The notes beneath the pieces are model-generated. The model had not been told where the DNA came from, did not search any database, and saw only the letters and a program-made list of their open reading frames with translations. The translations under genes and the position numbers were made by a program. A stretch of 64,000 nucleotides of DNA, from contig NZ_JANHOH010000004.1 in the NCBI RefSeq assembly GCF_024498135.1, forward strand, positions 234,195 to 298,194. Direction: 5' to 3'. The DNA is from Mucilaginibacter aquariorum. Lineage in GTDB: Bacteria > Bacteroidota > Bacteroidia > Sphingobacteriales > Sphingobacteriaceae. Of this stretch, positions 18,176-27,815 are shown one piece after another (the first letter of the stretch is position 1; each line of letters opens with the position of its first letter).

Positions 18176-18613
18176 ATGAAAAAGAATTATAACATAAAAG
18201 GTATGCTGTTGCTAATGCTGGTAGTGCTAATGGCTGCAGCATGCAAAACAGAAAAGGTATTGCCAAAACAGGAAGCATTAAAAGATATCAGCGGAAGCTG
18301 GCAGGTAATAAAAGCAACCCGTAACGGTACCGATTTAACTGCGCTGGTAGATCTGAGCCAGTTTAGGATAAACTTTGACGGCGTAGGTTACAAGCTGATG
18401 AACAAGCTGCCTTTTATAGTAACCCAGGATGGCGCCTTTTCGTTGGATGATCCGCTGTATCCATATAAAATAACATTTACAGCAGCGGGGGGTACGCCGG
18501 TTTCAACGGCATTTACCTACCCTATTGTGAACGGGAAAAGACAACTGAGCCTCACCTTTAGTCCGGGCTGCACAAACAATGCTTACGTATACGTACTGCA
18601 AAGAGTTAATTAA
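18176..18613 (+). CDS. DUF5004-like surface lipoprotein
   Basis: 145 residues. The signal ends in MAAAC with Cys23 as the lipidation site, followed by KTEK. The rest looks like a small lipocalin-type beta-barrel (ISGSWQVIKATRNGTDL opening strand; YVYVLQRV last strand). It resembles DUF5004 proteins that accompany SusC/D in Bacteroidota loci and may bind sugar at the surface. It starts 17 bases after susD and is followed 21 bases later by the DUF4961 gene. The DUF number is assigned from memory of context and pattern; fold prediction would settle it. Confidence 0.7.
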   Translation: MKKNYNIKGMLLLMLVVLMAAACKTEKVLPKQEALKDISGSWQVIKATRNGTDLTALVDLSQFRINFDGVGYKLMNKLPFIVTQDGAFSLDDPLYPYKITFTAAGGTPVSTAFTYPIVNGKRQLSLTFSPGCTNNAYVYVLQRVN

Positions 18614-18634
18614 GGTAAACACCAAAAACAGATT

Positions 18635-19636
18635 ATGAGATCACATTTACATATAAAAGGTAAAAATTTATGGAGGGCATGTGCCTGCCTTATATTGGGC
18701 ATAGTGCTGGCCTGCTGCGGTGAAGAAATTACCGGCGTAGACCAACCGTCAACCGCAACGGTAGGGTCAACCATACCCATTACAGTGCATATTAATATCC
18801 CCACTGCCGGTAACGGCGGCCCGGATTACCTCATATTTGGTTTTTTAGTACCTAAGGGATGGAAAGCCGCGCAAAATACCAAGGTTACTTATAACAGCCC
18901 TGCACTGGGCGGCGGCAACATGACGCTTTTAACTGATGCTACACTGCCAAAAAATGGCGGGGGATTAACCTGGCCGGCGTATATGAAAAAAACATTTGGT
19001 AACGGTGGTAACCTTATTGATGATATGGAATGGGTTGCCTACCAGTCAGAGAAGGCTTACACCCACAACGGCAATACCTTTAGCGGCGATATATCAATCA
19101 ACATAAAAGTTGGCGCTGATAATAACAATACGCTTGTAAAGTTGGGCTATGTAATTACCGATAGCGGCAATGGTTTTACCAGTGATGGTAATGGTACCTA
19201 TTACAGCAAGGTAATAACACCATGTTTTGAAGTTACCGGTGGTGCGGGCGATATAGTGGATTTTTGTAACCCTCAGCTTACCATTGTAGATCCGCCAAAA
19301 TCGTTGGATAATGATTTTGTTACGCTCACATTTGATGGTACCGTAACAGCAACCCCGCTTAGCAACGAAACCGAACTATACCTGTGCGCAACCGCTTATA
19401 CAAGCGATGGTAAAACCATAACGGTATGCGAACAAACCGATAAAACGCGTATGGTGCAAACATCGTCAACCAGTAAAAGGTTCCAGATAACTTTTTGGCC
19501 TAAAGCATTTTTCAATACAACCGATACGCAAACCATCACCAGGATGGAGTACTTCATAACCAATAAAGCAGGTACAACCAAGGTGGGTTATGGAAACACC
19601 CTGGAGCCATTCGTGTACACGTTTAAGTGCGGATAA
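18635..19636 (+). CDS. DUF4961-like surface lipoprotein
   Basis: 333 residues. The hydrophobic signal (ACLILGIVLACCG) ends in a double Cys, so it is a lipoprotein. The remainder is all-beta: a first region with PDYLIFGFLVPKGWK and a C-terminal beta-sandwich (about 220-333) with LYLCATAYTSDGKTITVC and ITRMEYFITNKAGTTKVGYG. It fits DUF4961, a partner of DUF5004 in SusC/D loci, where such proteins are thought to be surface glycan-binding components comparable in position to SusE/SusF. No catalytic motif is seen. The next gene, susC, begins after a 94-base gap containing operator O6. Confidence 0.7.
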   Translation: MRSHLHIKGKNLWRACACLILGIVLACCGEEITGVDQPSTATVGSTIPITVHINIPTAGNGGPDYLIFGFLVPKGWKAAQNTKVTYNSPALGGGNMTLLTDATLPKNGGGLTWPAYMKKTFGNGGNLIDDMEWVAYQSEKAYTHNGNTFSGDISINIKVGADNNNTLVKLGYVITDSGNGFTSDGNGTYYSKVITPCFEVTGGAGDIVDFCNPQLTIVDPPKSLDNDFVTLTFDGTVTATPLSNETELYLCATAYTSDGKTITVCEQTDKTRMVQTSSTSKRFQITFWPKAFFNTTDTQTITRMEYFITNKAGTTKVGYGNTLEPFVYTFKCG

Positions 19637-19684
19637 TTCAGCTTTTTATATAACCGGGCGTATACAAAAAACAATTTACGCCTT

Positions 19685-19700
19685 GCTAAAACGATATTTT
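19685..19700. promoter_or_regulatory. Predicted LacI-family operator O6 (inside the operon)
   Basis: GCTAAAACGATATTTT, in the gap between the DUF4961 gene and susC, 31 bases ahead of the susC start. It suggests an internal, separately controlled promoter for susC; TTG at 19683-19685 and TATTTTTTG at 19700-19708 are weak promoter-like elements. Confidence 0.6.
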
Positions 19701-19730
19701 ATTTTTTGCCAACAATTTAAACTTTATACA

Positions 19731-22700
19731 ATGGCTAAATGCTACTTAAATAAATACTTTACAGCTTTGGTGATACTGATGCTGGCGCTGGGTACAACCG
19801 GCCGCGCCATGCAGCAGGATACCACCGCAAGAGTTAGTGCCCGCCCCGGCATGGCCGGTGGGGTTGTGCTCGATGAATACGGTAAGCCTTTAAAGGGTGT
19901 AAAGGTAACCGTTAAGGGTAAAACAGATACGGTGAGTACCGATGGTAACGGCCGTTTTGAAATAAGCGCCGCTAACAATACTGTCCTGGTATTTAAATAT
20001 CCAAACTATAATGTGTACCAGGCAACTGTTAAGGATAGCAAAGAGATAACAGTTAGGCTGATTGATACTTATATTAAAAAACCGGCTAAAATTGATGTGC
20101 TTTATGGTACGGCAGATGCAAGCAAAAATCTGGGTGCCATATCAACAATTTATACTAACCAGCTTACCACTACACCAGCAACGCTTTATACCTATGCTTT
20201 GCCGGGCCAGCTAGCAGGCTTATATACGCAGCAATACAGCGGCTTTGCAACACCGCAAGTTACACCGCAAACGCATAGCGATTTCATAGGCAACGTTGTA
20301 GCGCACAATAACTATTCGCCTAATGATAATACCGAGTTTAATATATCCTTGCGCGGCCAGGCGCCAATAACCATTATTGATGGTGTACAACGCGAAATAG
20401 CTTCGCTGGATCCGGAAAGTATCGAATCGGTATCCGTTTTAAAGGACGGGCTTTCTAATATATTATTAGGTATAAACAGCTCAAGGGGTGTTTTGCTTAT
20501 CACTACAAAACGTGCAAAGGCGGGCCCGCCACGCATATCATTTACCGCGCAAAGCGGTGTACAAACACCGTTGGGCCTACCAACCCCGCTGCCGGCCTAC
20601 CAATACGCTTACCTATACAACGAGGCTTTGCAAAACGATGGCAAGCCGCCTATTTACAGCAGTGCAGATTTTAATGCGTATCGTAACCATACCGATCCCA
20701 CAGGCCACCCTGACGTTAACTGGTACAATACTCTCCTGCGCAAGAACTCGCCGATGAAAAGCTACAAGCTTAATGTAAACGGCGGTTCAGAAATTGCCCG
20801 TTACAGCGTATCGTTAAATTACCTGAACCAGGATGGGATGTTTAAAACGGCATCATCGGTGCCGTACAATACTAACAATAACCTTAGCCGCTACATTATC
20901 AATTCGGATCTGATGGTTAATGTTACCAAGAAATTTGTGGTAGATCTGCAGATGTTTGGCCGTATCCAGTCGGGTACACAGCCAGGTGCAGGTTATGGTA
21001 ACATCCTCGGTGGTTTATATTCAACACCAAACAATGCCTATCCGGCCACAAATCCCGATGGCTCTTTTGGTGGTACCACCATGTTTACCAACAACCTTTT
21101 ATCGCAGGCGCAATATTCGGGTTACCAGCGCACCAACAGTAACGATGTGCTGGCCAATTTAGATCTTACCTATGATATGAGCAGCATTACCAAAGGCCTT
21201 TCGGGTAAGGCCAAAGGTAACATGGCGCTATCATCGCAGGGGGTGCTCGACAGGTCGTTGCAAAACAATACTTTTCTGATGAAGCCTGATAGCACTTATG
21301 CGGGAGTAGGTGCATCCAGGTCGCAGGTAAACAATTTTAACAGTGTATCAACGGCGCGCTATTCGTACGCACAGTTATCGCTTAATTACGACAGGCAATT
21401 TGGCAAGCATAACGTTACAGGTATGATGTTATATGATACCCGTTCGGTAAACCTTAACTACGATTTAACAAGTGTAACTACCAACGAGGCTTTTAAAGCA
21501 GGTTATAATTACGACGAGAAATATTTTATAGAAGCCGCGGTGAACCGCAGTGGCTACAGCCGGTATCCGCCGGGTAAACAGTTTGGACTGTTTTACGCGG
21601 GCGGTTTAGGCTGGCAAATGGCCAAAGAAAATTTTATTAAAGATAATATCAGCTGGATCTCGTCATGGAAGTGGCGCGCCACTTACGGCCGCACCGGTAA
21701 TGCCAACGTTGATAATGTAGGCTACTACAACTTCATTCAAACCTATAGCTCACCAAATGGCTACCAGTACAGCACGGGTACCAGCCGTAGCGATGTACAG
21801 GGTATATATGCAGATCAGTTGGCCAACCCTTTTATCAGTTGGGAAAAAGCCGATAAAATTGACATAGGTACAGACATTGCCCTATTCAACAATCACCTTA
21901 CAATAACCGCCGATTATTACCGCGACAGGTATAAAGACCTGTTACAGATACGGGGCCGTAACAGTTTACTGCTGGGTACACAATACTCTGCTGAAAATAT
22001 TGGTGTAGTGCTTAACCAGGGCGAGGAACTTACTTTAACCTACCAAAACCATATCAACAATTTTAATTACTTCGTATCGGGTAATGCATCGCTGCAGTAT
22101 TCAAAAAACGTGTTTAACGATGAAACACCTACGCCGTATCCATGGCAGCGCCATACGGGCAGGTCAACCGGCGCTATTTATGGCTATACAGCTTTAGGTT
22201 TCTTTAAAGATGCCCAGGAAGCCGCAACCAGCGCAACTACAACCGGCTACACAGCACAAGCGGGCGATGTAAAATACCAGGATCTGAACAAAGACGGGAT
22301 CATAAACCAGTTTGACATTTCGGCCATCGGAAATCAAAGGCCGCTGTTGTTCTACGGTGCATCGCTAGGGTTCAACTACAAAGGCTTTAGTTTCAGCATG
22401 ATTATCCAGGGAGTTAAAAACAGGCAGTTCTTGTTTGATAACTCTATGGTGAACGGCTTTGCAGGCGTAGGCTTCCTTGGCCTTACCTATGCGGGCCAGG
22501 GTTACGATAACCTAACCGGCAGATGGACGCCTGAAACAGCCGCTACGGCAACACTCCCACGCTTATCACTGGGCAATGCCAATAACACGGCCTTTTCAAC
22601 CCTGTATGTACGCTCAGGCGATTACTTAAGATTGAAGAACGCAGAGATCGGTTACGAGCTACCATTCCAATGGGTAAAGAAACTTAAATTATCGGGTGTG

Positions 22701-22826
22701 AGATTATTTGCGAACGGCGAAAATCTGGTAACCCTTTACGGTTACAAAGGTATCGATCCGGAAGTAAGTAACGGGGCATATCCTATCCAACGGGTAATAA
22801 ACGCGGGTGTTACCGTTAAGCTTTAA
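19731..22826 (+). CDS. SusC-family TonB-dependent outer-membrane transporter, copy 1
   Basis: 1031 residues from ATG 19731. Longer in-frame starts reach back into the preceding gene, but this ATG begins the signal peptide (MAKCYLNKYFTALVILMLALG). A carboxypeptidase-regulatory-like beta-domain (about 40-110, GGVVLDEYGKPLKGVKVTVKG) is followed by the plug (LYTYALPGQLAGLYTQ...DPESIESVSVLKDGLSNILLGINSSRGVLLITTKR) and a 22-strand barrel ending in VTVKL. It imports oligosaccharides across the outer membrane using TonB energy. The plug lacks the long SusC signature with DAS-A-YG and reads DGLSNILLGINSSRG. It is followed 27 bases later by a susD gene, its likely partner. Confidence 0.93.
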   Translation: MAKCYLNKYFTALVILMLALGTTGRAMQQDTTARVSARPGMAGGVVLDEYGKPLKGVKVTVKGKTDTVSTDGNGRFEISAANNTVLVFKYPNYNVYQATVKDSKEITVRLIDTYIKKPAKIDVLYGTADASKNLGAISTIYTNQLTTTPATLYTYALPGQLAGLYTQQYSGFATPQVTPQTHSDFIGNVVAHNNYSPNDNTEFNISLRGQAPITIIDGVQREIASLDPESIESVSVLKDGLSNILLGINSSRGVLLITTKRAKAGPPRISFTAQSGVQTPLGLPTPLPAYQYAYLYNEALQNDGKPPIYSSADFNAYRNHTDPTGHPDVNWYNTLLRKNSPMKSYKLNVNGGSEIARYSVSLNYLNQDGMFKTASSVPYNTNNNLSRYIINSDLMVNVTKKFVVDLQMFGRIQSGTQPGAGYGNILGGLYSTPNNAYPATNPDGSFGGTTMFTNNLLSQAQYSGYQRTNSNDVLANLDLTYDMSSITKGLSGKAKGNMALSSQGVLDRSLQNNTFLMKPDSTYAGVGASRSQVNNFNSVSTARYSYAQLSLNYDRQFGKHNVTGMMLYDTRSVNLNYDLTSVTTNEAFKAGYNYDEKYFIEAAVNRSGYSRYPPGKQFGLFYAGGLGWQMAKENFIKDNISWISSWKWRATYGRTGNANVDNVGYYNFIQTYSSPNGYQYSTGTSRSDVQGIYADQLANPFISWEKADKIDIGTDIALFNNHLTITADYYRDRYKDLLQIRGRNSLLLGTQYSAENIGVVLNQGEELTLTYQNHINNFNYFVSGNASLQYSKNVFNDETPTPYPWQRHTGRSTGAIYGYTALGFFKDAQEAATSATTTGYTAQAGDVKYQDLNKDGIINQFDISAIGNQRPLLFYGASLGFNYKGFSFSMIIQGVKNRQFLFDNSMVNGFAGVGFLGLTYAGQGYDNLTGRWTPETAATATLPRLSLGNANNTAFSTLYVRSGDYLRLKNAEIGYELPFQWVKKLKLSGVRLFANGENLVTLYGYKGIDPEVSNGAYPIQRVINAGVTVKL

Positions 22827-22853
22827 TTTTTGGCCATTATAGAAAATACGATC

Positions 22854-24560
22854 ATGAAAAATCACAAAAATATTATAGCAGCCATAGCACTGATAGTGGC
22901 AATTGCAGGCTGCAAAAAATACGAGCAGACACCGGTTGATAAGGTGGACATCACCCACATTTTTGATCCAAGGGACTCTGCCGGAGTAAACGCGCAAAAA
23001 TATCTGTATGGCGTATATTCGGTTTTAAGGAATGGCCATAACCGAGTTGGCGGCGATTACCTTGACGCCGCTGGCGATGATGCCATTTCTTCAGCATCGG
23101 GACCGTCAAACATTGCTACCATTCTGTCTACCGCATCTTACAACTCCTATACTATTCCTTCAGATGAAAATTTGTTTGGTACCTATTATGCAGGCATCCG
23201 CCAGGCAAATGAGTTTATAAATAATATAGAAGTGGTACCTGTGCTGGCCAAATACAATGGCTATTCCATGAAATACGTATGGAAGAGTGAGGCGCGCTTT
23301 TTAAGGGCGATGTTTTACTTCGAACTAATAAAACGTTATGGCGGCGTGCCGTTAATGGGCAATCATGTTTACACTATTTCTGATGATATATCACTGCCAC
23401 GCAATTCTTTTGATGATTGCGTAAAATACATAGTGAGCGAATGCGACGCCATAAAAGATTCGTTATTGGTATATCCTATAAGCGACCCAAATGCAGACAG
23501 CCACCGCCCAACAAAAGGCTCGGCAATGGCATTAAAAGCAAGGGTACTGTTGTATGCTGCAAGCCCATTGTTTAATGGCGGCAATATTGATGCTGCCAAT
23601 AATTTAACAGGTTATACCAACTTTGATGCCACCAGGTGGGCCGCTGCCGCTGCCGCCGCGAAAGATGTGATAGACCTGGGTACCTATTCGCTGCTGCCAA
23701 ACTTTAAGGAGGTGTTTTTGACGCAGAATAACCCCGAAATTTTGTTTATGCGCCAGGGCGGAAACAACACTAACGTGGAAACCAGTAATGGTCCCGTGGG
23801 CTTTACTGCTGCAACAGGCAAAGGCCAAACCAGCCCAACACAGGAGTTGGTGAATGCTTTCCCTATGGCAAACGGATTGCCTATTGGCGATGCGGCATCC
23901 GGCTACGATAGTAACAACCCATATAACAACCGCGACCCAAGGCTTACTTATTCCATTATGTACAATGGCGCCCAGTGGTTAAACACCCAGATACAAACAT
24001 TTGAAGGTGGCCAAAGCAAACCAAACGGCTCGCTGCAGCAAACTAAAACCGGTTATTACATGCGCAAGTTTATGGGCAATTTCGAGAATACCAATGCTTA
24101 CAGCTCGCACAGTACCGATTGGTTGATCATGCGTTACGCCGACCTTGTTTTGGGTTATGCCGAAGCCCTAAACGAATCTGAGGGGCCAACTACAGAAGTA
24201 TACAACGCTTTAATAAGCATTCGTAAACGTGCCGGCATCGAAGCAGGCGCGGGAAACCTTTACGGTTTAACAGCAGGGATGACAAAAGAGCAGATGCGTA
24301 CGGTGATACAGAACGAACGCCGCGTTGAGCTGGCTTTTGAAGAAAGCCGCTACTGGGATATCCGCCGATGGAAATTAGCCGAAACCACCATGAATCAGCA
24401 GCGCACAGGTGTAAGCATAGCAAAGGTAGGCAGCACACTTAATTACAACCCCATTAATGTGCTTACAACCAAGTTTGATGCGCCAAAAATGTACTTGTAC
24501 CCTATTCCGTACGATGAGGTACAAAAGAACCCTAATATGAAACAAAACCCCGGATGGTAA
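22854..24560 (+). CDS. SusD/RagB-family glycan-binding lipoprotein, copy 2
   Basis: 568 residues from ATG 22854. A TTG at 22830 is in frame, but the ATG starts the signal peptide directly (MKNHKNIIAAIALIVAIAGC, lipobox IAGC). It has the SusD helical core (WKSEARFLRAMFYFELIKRYGGVPLMG), ALKARVLLYAASPLFNGG and the C-terminal NERRVELAFEESRYWDIRRWKLAE...QNPGW. It lies between two susC genes, 27 bases after one and 39 bases before the other. By usual gene order it pairs with the upstream SusC. Confidence 0.92.
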   Translation: MKNHKNIIAAIALIVAIAGCKKYEQTPVDKVDITHIFDPRDSAGVNAQKYLYGVYSVLRNGHNRVGGDYLDAAGDDAISSASGPSNIATILSTASYNSYTIPSDENLFGTYYAGIRQANEFINNIEVVPVLAKYNGYSMKYVWKSEARFLRAMFYFELIKRYGGVPLMGNHVYTISDDISLPRNSFDDCVKYIVSECDAIKDSLLVYPISDPNADSHRPTKGSAMALKARVLLYAASPLFNGGNIDAANNLTGYTNFDATRWAAAAAAAKDVIDLGTYSLLPNFKEVFLTQNNPEILFMRQGGNNTNVETSNGPVGFTAATGKGQTSPTQELVNAFPMANGLPIGDAASGYDSNNPYNNRDPRLTYSIMYNGAQWLNTQIQTFEGGQSKPNGSLQQTKTGYYMRKFMGNFENTNAYSSHSTDWLIMRYADLVLGYAEALNESEGPTTEVYNALISIRKRAGIEAGAGNLYGLTAGMTKEQMRTVIQNERRVELAFEESRYWDIRRWKLAETTMNQQRTGVSIAKVGSTLNYNPINVLTTKFDAPKMYLYPIPYDEVQKNPNMKQNPGW

Positions 24561-24599
24561 TTACCAGAAAGATCAATTAAACCAATTAATTAAGCAGTT

Positions 24600-27500
24600 A
24601 TGAGAAAAATAATACTTTTCTTTCAAATAATATTTACGTTGCTACCGGTGGCTTTGTACGCTCAAAATACAACAGTAACCGGCAAGGTACGCGATATAGC
24701 GGGGGCTTTGCCGGGGGTATCTGTTGTAGAAAAAGGGTTCCCTACCAACGGTGCCATATCTGATGTGAATGGCCGGTTCTCGCTTACCTTAAAAGGGCAA
24801 TCGAATATAATTATACTAAGGTTTATAGGTTATGTAAACCAGGAAGTAAAGGTGAGCGATAATAAAACCCTGGATATCATTCTTCAAACCAGTACAAACG
24901 GATTGGATGAAGTAGCAGTTGTGGCATATGGCACGCGTAAACGTATTACAAGCACCGGCGCGGTTAGTTCAATTTCGGGAAGTGATATCCGTACAGTACC
25001 AACGGCTAATGTACAGAACACGCTTACCGGTAAGTTGCCGGGCTTCTTTTCACAGCAGGCATCGGGCCAGCCGGGTAAGGATGCATCTGATTTTTACATT
25101 CGTGGGGTAAGCTCTTTAAACCCTGCAGGTAATCAGCCGCTTATTATTGTAGATGATATCGAGTACAGTTACGATCAGCTACAGCAGATAAATGTGAACG
25201 AAATAGAAAGCATCTCTATCCTTAAGGATGCCTCTTCAACTGCTATTTACGGTATTAAGGGCGCAAACGGTGTGTTAGTGGTAGCCACCCGGCGCGGTAA
25301 AAGCGGCGCACCCAAGTTTAATGTAAGGGTAGAGACCGGTATACAGCAGCCCACTAAAACGCCAAAGTTTCTGGATTCGTACAACTCCGCTTTGCTAATA
25401 AACGAAGCGAGAGCGAACGACGGGCTTCAGCCATCCTTCACCCAGGCAGATCTTGATCATTTTAAAAATAACGATGATCCTTACGGCCACCCCAATGTAA
25501 ATTGGTACGATAAGATCTTTGAAAAACAAAGTTACCAGGCCAATGCCAATTTAGATATCGCGGGCGGTACTAACGCGCTCAAATATTTTATATCCGGCGG
25601 CGCATTAAACCAAAATGGTTTGGTTCGCGATTTTGCCGATCCGCAAAGTTTAGTGAACACTAACTATTATTTCCGCAGGTACAACTTCCGCTCCAACCTG
25701 GACCTAAGGGTTAACAAAACCCTTGATCTGCGTTTGGATGTAACCACCCGCTTTTCAGATCTTAACCAACCGTACAATCAAAACGCGGTAGGCGAAGTGT
25801 ATAATTTTACAAAGCAAACACCGTTTACATCGCCATATTTAAACCCTAATGGCAGCTATAGTTATGCTTATTCATCCTTCAATCCAGATCACTTGCCTAC
25901 ACTAAATGCAAGGCTGGCAACAGGTGGTTATCAGCATTCGCGCAGAACAGATTTTAACTTCCTGTTTGGTGGTACTCAAAAGCTGGATGCATTAACAGAT
26001 GGTTTATCGCTGACAGGTCGTATCGCCTATTCCAGTATAGAGCAGTACACCAAGCAGATCTTTAACGAGGGTATCCCTTCCTATCACTATGACCCGGTTA
26101 CCAATCAGTATTCTCTTCGCCCCGGCGGTACATATGTTTATCAAAACTATGGCTTAACCGGTAATACTGATATGAATTCAAATAATTACAACTTACAATT
26201 ATACCTTAACTACGATCGTACTTTTGGCAGCACTCATCATTTTTCGGGATTGATGCTATTTAATCAAACAGCTAACACCTTGTATGCCGCTAATTTATTA
26301 TCAGGCGACCTGGTTGGCGTACCACAAAAGTTTAGAGGTTTTTCTGGCAGGGTGGGGTATGATTACAAACAGAAATACCTGATAGACTTTAATGTGGCCT
26401 ATAACGGTACCGATCGTTTCGCTGCCGACCACCGCTTTGGTATATTCCCCGCCGTGAGCGTGGGTTACAATTTGGTGAAAGAAGATTTCTTCACTAAGGC
26501 CCTGCCTATATTCAGCCTTTTCAAATTAAGGGCCAGCTATGGTTTAGTAGGTTCGGATGCTGCGCCTGGTAACCGTTATGTCTATAATCAGGTTTACAAC
26601 CAGGGCGGGGGCTACAGTTTTGGCCAGTCGCAGCAAGGTTATGGTACAATTTATGAAGGCGCGCTGGGCAATCCTAATGTAGTTTGGGAACGTGCCCGTA
26701 AATTGGATATAGGTTTAGATATGAACTTATTTAACGATAAAATATCGGTAACGTTTGATTATTTCCACGATATACGTTACAAGCAGCTGATTAAACCAGG
26801 TAGTGTGCCTCTGATATTGGGAGTAGATTTGCCGGCTGTTAATATTGGTAAGACCCGAAATCAGGGTTTCGACGGTCAGATAAGCTACCATGGCAATATT
26901 GGCAAATTTCAGTATAATACCGGGCTGGTTTTTTCATATGCCAAAAACAAGATCTTGTTTAAAGACGAGGCTGCACCTGTCTACACACGGCTGGCAGAAA
27001 CTGGTCGTCCTATCGGTCAGCAATTTGGTTATCACTTCCTGGGTTACTATACTGCTGCTGATATTGCCGCTATTGCCACTTATAAAGCCAATAGTGTTGA
27101 TGGCACTAATAAGGGTAACCCTATTGCTTTACCAGATGATGGCAGCCCGGTGCAGCCCGGCGATCTGCGTTATGAAGACCGTAACGGCGATGGCGTGATC
27201 AACGCATTTGATAAAGGGCCTATAGGTAATCCAAACCTGCCTAACACTACACTTGGTCTTTCCTTGCAGGGTGTATACAAGGGCTTTAGTATAAGCGTGT
27301 TGCTACAGGGTTCATTCAATTATAGTTTTGCTGTGGTTGGTACCGGTATCGAGCCGTTCCAAAGCCAGTTTCAGCCCATACACCAGGAAAGATGGACGCC
27401 CGAAACAGCTGCAACAGCAAACTTCCCAAGGTTAGGCTTTAACTCTACATCAATAAATAGCCCAACCGCTTATTTTAGTGATTATTGGTTGGTTAACGCC

Positions 27501-27722
27501 TACTATATCCGTTTAAAAACCATTGACATAGGCTATCAATTACCAAACAAGCTGCTGCCGTTTAAAATCAGCAATGCAAGGGTTTACATGAGCGCTTATA
27601 ACTTGTTCACCTGGGATAACTACAACAAGTATCAGCAGGATCCGGAGATCTCAACCAATACAGCAGGCGATGCCTATATCAACCAGCGGGTTATAAACCT
27701 GGGTATCCAGCTGGGATTTTAA
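24600..27722 (+). CDS. SusC-family TonB-dependent outer-membrane transporter, copy 2
   Basis: 1040 residues. The signal peptide ends YAQ near residue 22. A carboxypeptidase-regulatory-like domain (TVTGKVRDIAGALPGVSVVEKG) precedes the plug, with the typical LDEVAVVAYGTRKR, DIRTVPTANVQNTLTGKLPG and ILKDASSTAIYGIKGANGVLVVATRRG. The barrel ends in GIQLGF. It imports glycans with TonB energy. No susD follows: a terminator and an Lgt-like gene come next. Its SusD partner may be the 16407 or 22854 product. Confidence 0.93.
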   Translation: MRKIILFFQIIFTLLPVALYAQNTTVTGKVRDIAGALPGVSVVEKGFPTNGAISDVNGRFSLTLKGQSNIIILRFIGYVNQEVKVSDNKTLDIILQTSTNGLDEVAVVAYGTRKRITSTGAVSSISGSDIRTVPTANVQNTLTGKLPGFFSQQASGQPGKDASDFYIRGVSSLNPAGNQPLIIVDDIEYSYDQLQQINVNEIESISILKDASSTAIYGIKGANGVLVVATRRGKSGAPKFNVRVETGIQQPTKTPKFLDSYNSALLINEARANDGLQPSFTQADLDHFKNNDDPYGHPNVNWYDKIFEKQSYQANANLDIAGGTNALKYFISGGALNQNGLVRDFADPQSLVNTNYYFRRYNFRSNLDLRVNKTLDLRLDVTTRFSDLNQPYNQNAVGEVYNFTKQTPFTSPYLNPNGSYSYAYSSFNPDHLPTLNARLATGGYQHSRRTDFNFLFGGTQKLDALTDGLSLTGRIAYSSIEQYTKQIFNEGIPSYHYDPVTNQYSLRPGGTYVYQNYGLTGNTDMNSNNYNLQLYLNYDRTFGSTHHFSGLMLFNQTANTLYAANLLSGDLVGVPQKFRGFSGRVGYDYKQKYLIDFNVAYNGTDRFAADHRFGIFPAVSVGYNLVKEDFFTKALPIFSLFKLRASYGLVGSDAAPGNRYVYNQVYNQGGGYSFGQSQQGYGTIYEGALGNPNVVWERARKLDIGLDMNLFNDKISVTFDYFHDIRYKQLIKPGSVPLILGVDLPAVNIGKTRNQGFDGQISYHGNIGKFQYNTGLVFSYAKNKILFKDEAAPVYTRLAETGRPIGQQFGYHFLGYYTAADIAAIATYKANSVDGTNKGNPIALPDDGSPVQPGDLRYEDRNGDGVINAFDKGPIGNPNLPNTTLGLSLQGVYKGFSISVLLQGSFNYSFAVVGTGIEPFQSQFQPIHQERWTPETAATANFPRLGFNSTSINSPTAYFSDYWLVNAYYIRLKTIDIGYQLPNKLLPFKISNARVYMSAYNLFTWDNYNKYQQDPEISTNTAGDAYINQRVINLGIQLGF

Positions 27723-27740
27723 GATATTTGAATTTAGACA

Positions 27741-27779
27741 AGCAGGGATTAGGCAGAGCGCTTAATCCCTGCTTTTTTT
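27741..27779 (+). terminator. Intrinsic terminator after the susC/D block
   Basis: An 11-bp perfect stem (AGCAGGGATTA at 27741-27751, TAATCCCTGCT at 27763-27773) with an 11-base loop and a run of seven Ts. It lies 18 bases after the susC stop and separates the susC/D operon from the Lgt-like gene. Confidence 0.9.
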
Positions 27780-27815
27780 AAAAGACATTCAACGGGCATT
27801 TTATACATTAGCAAT

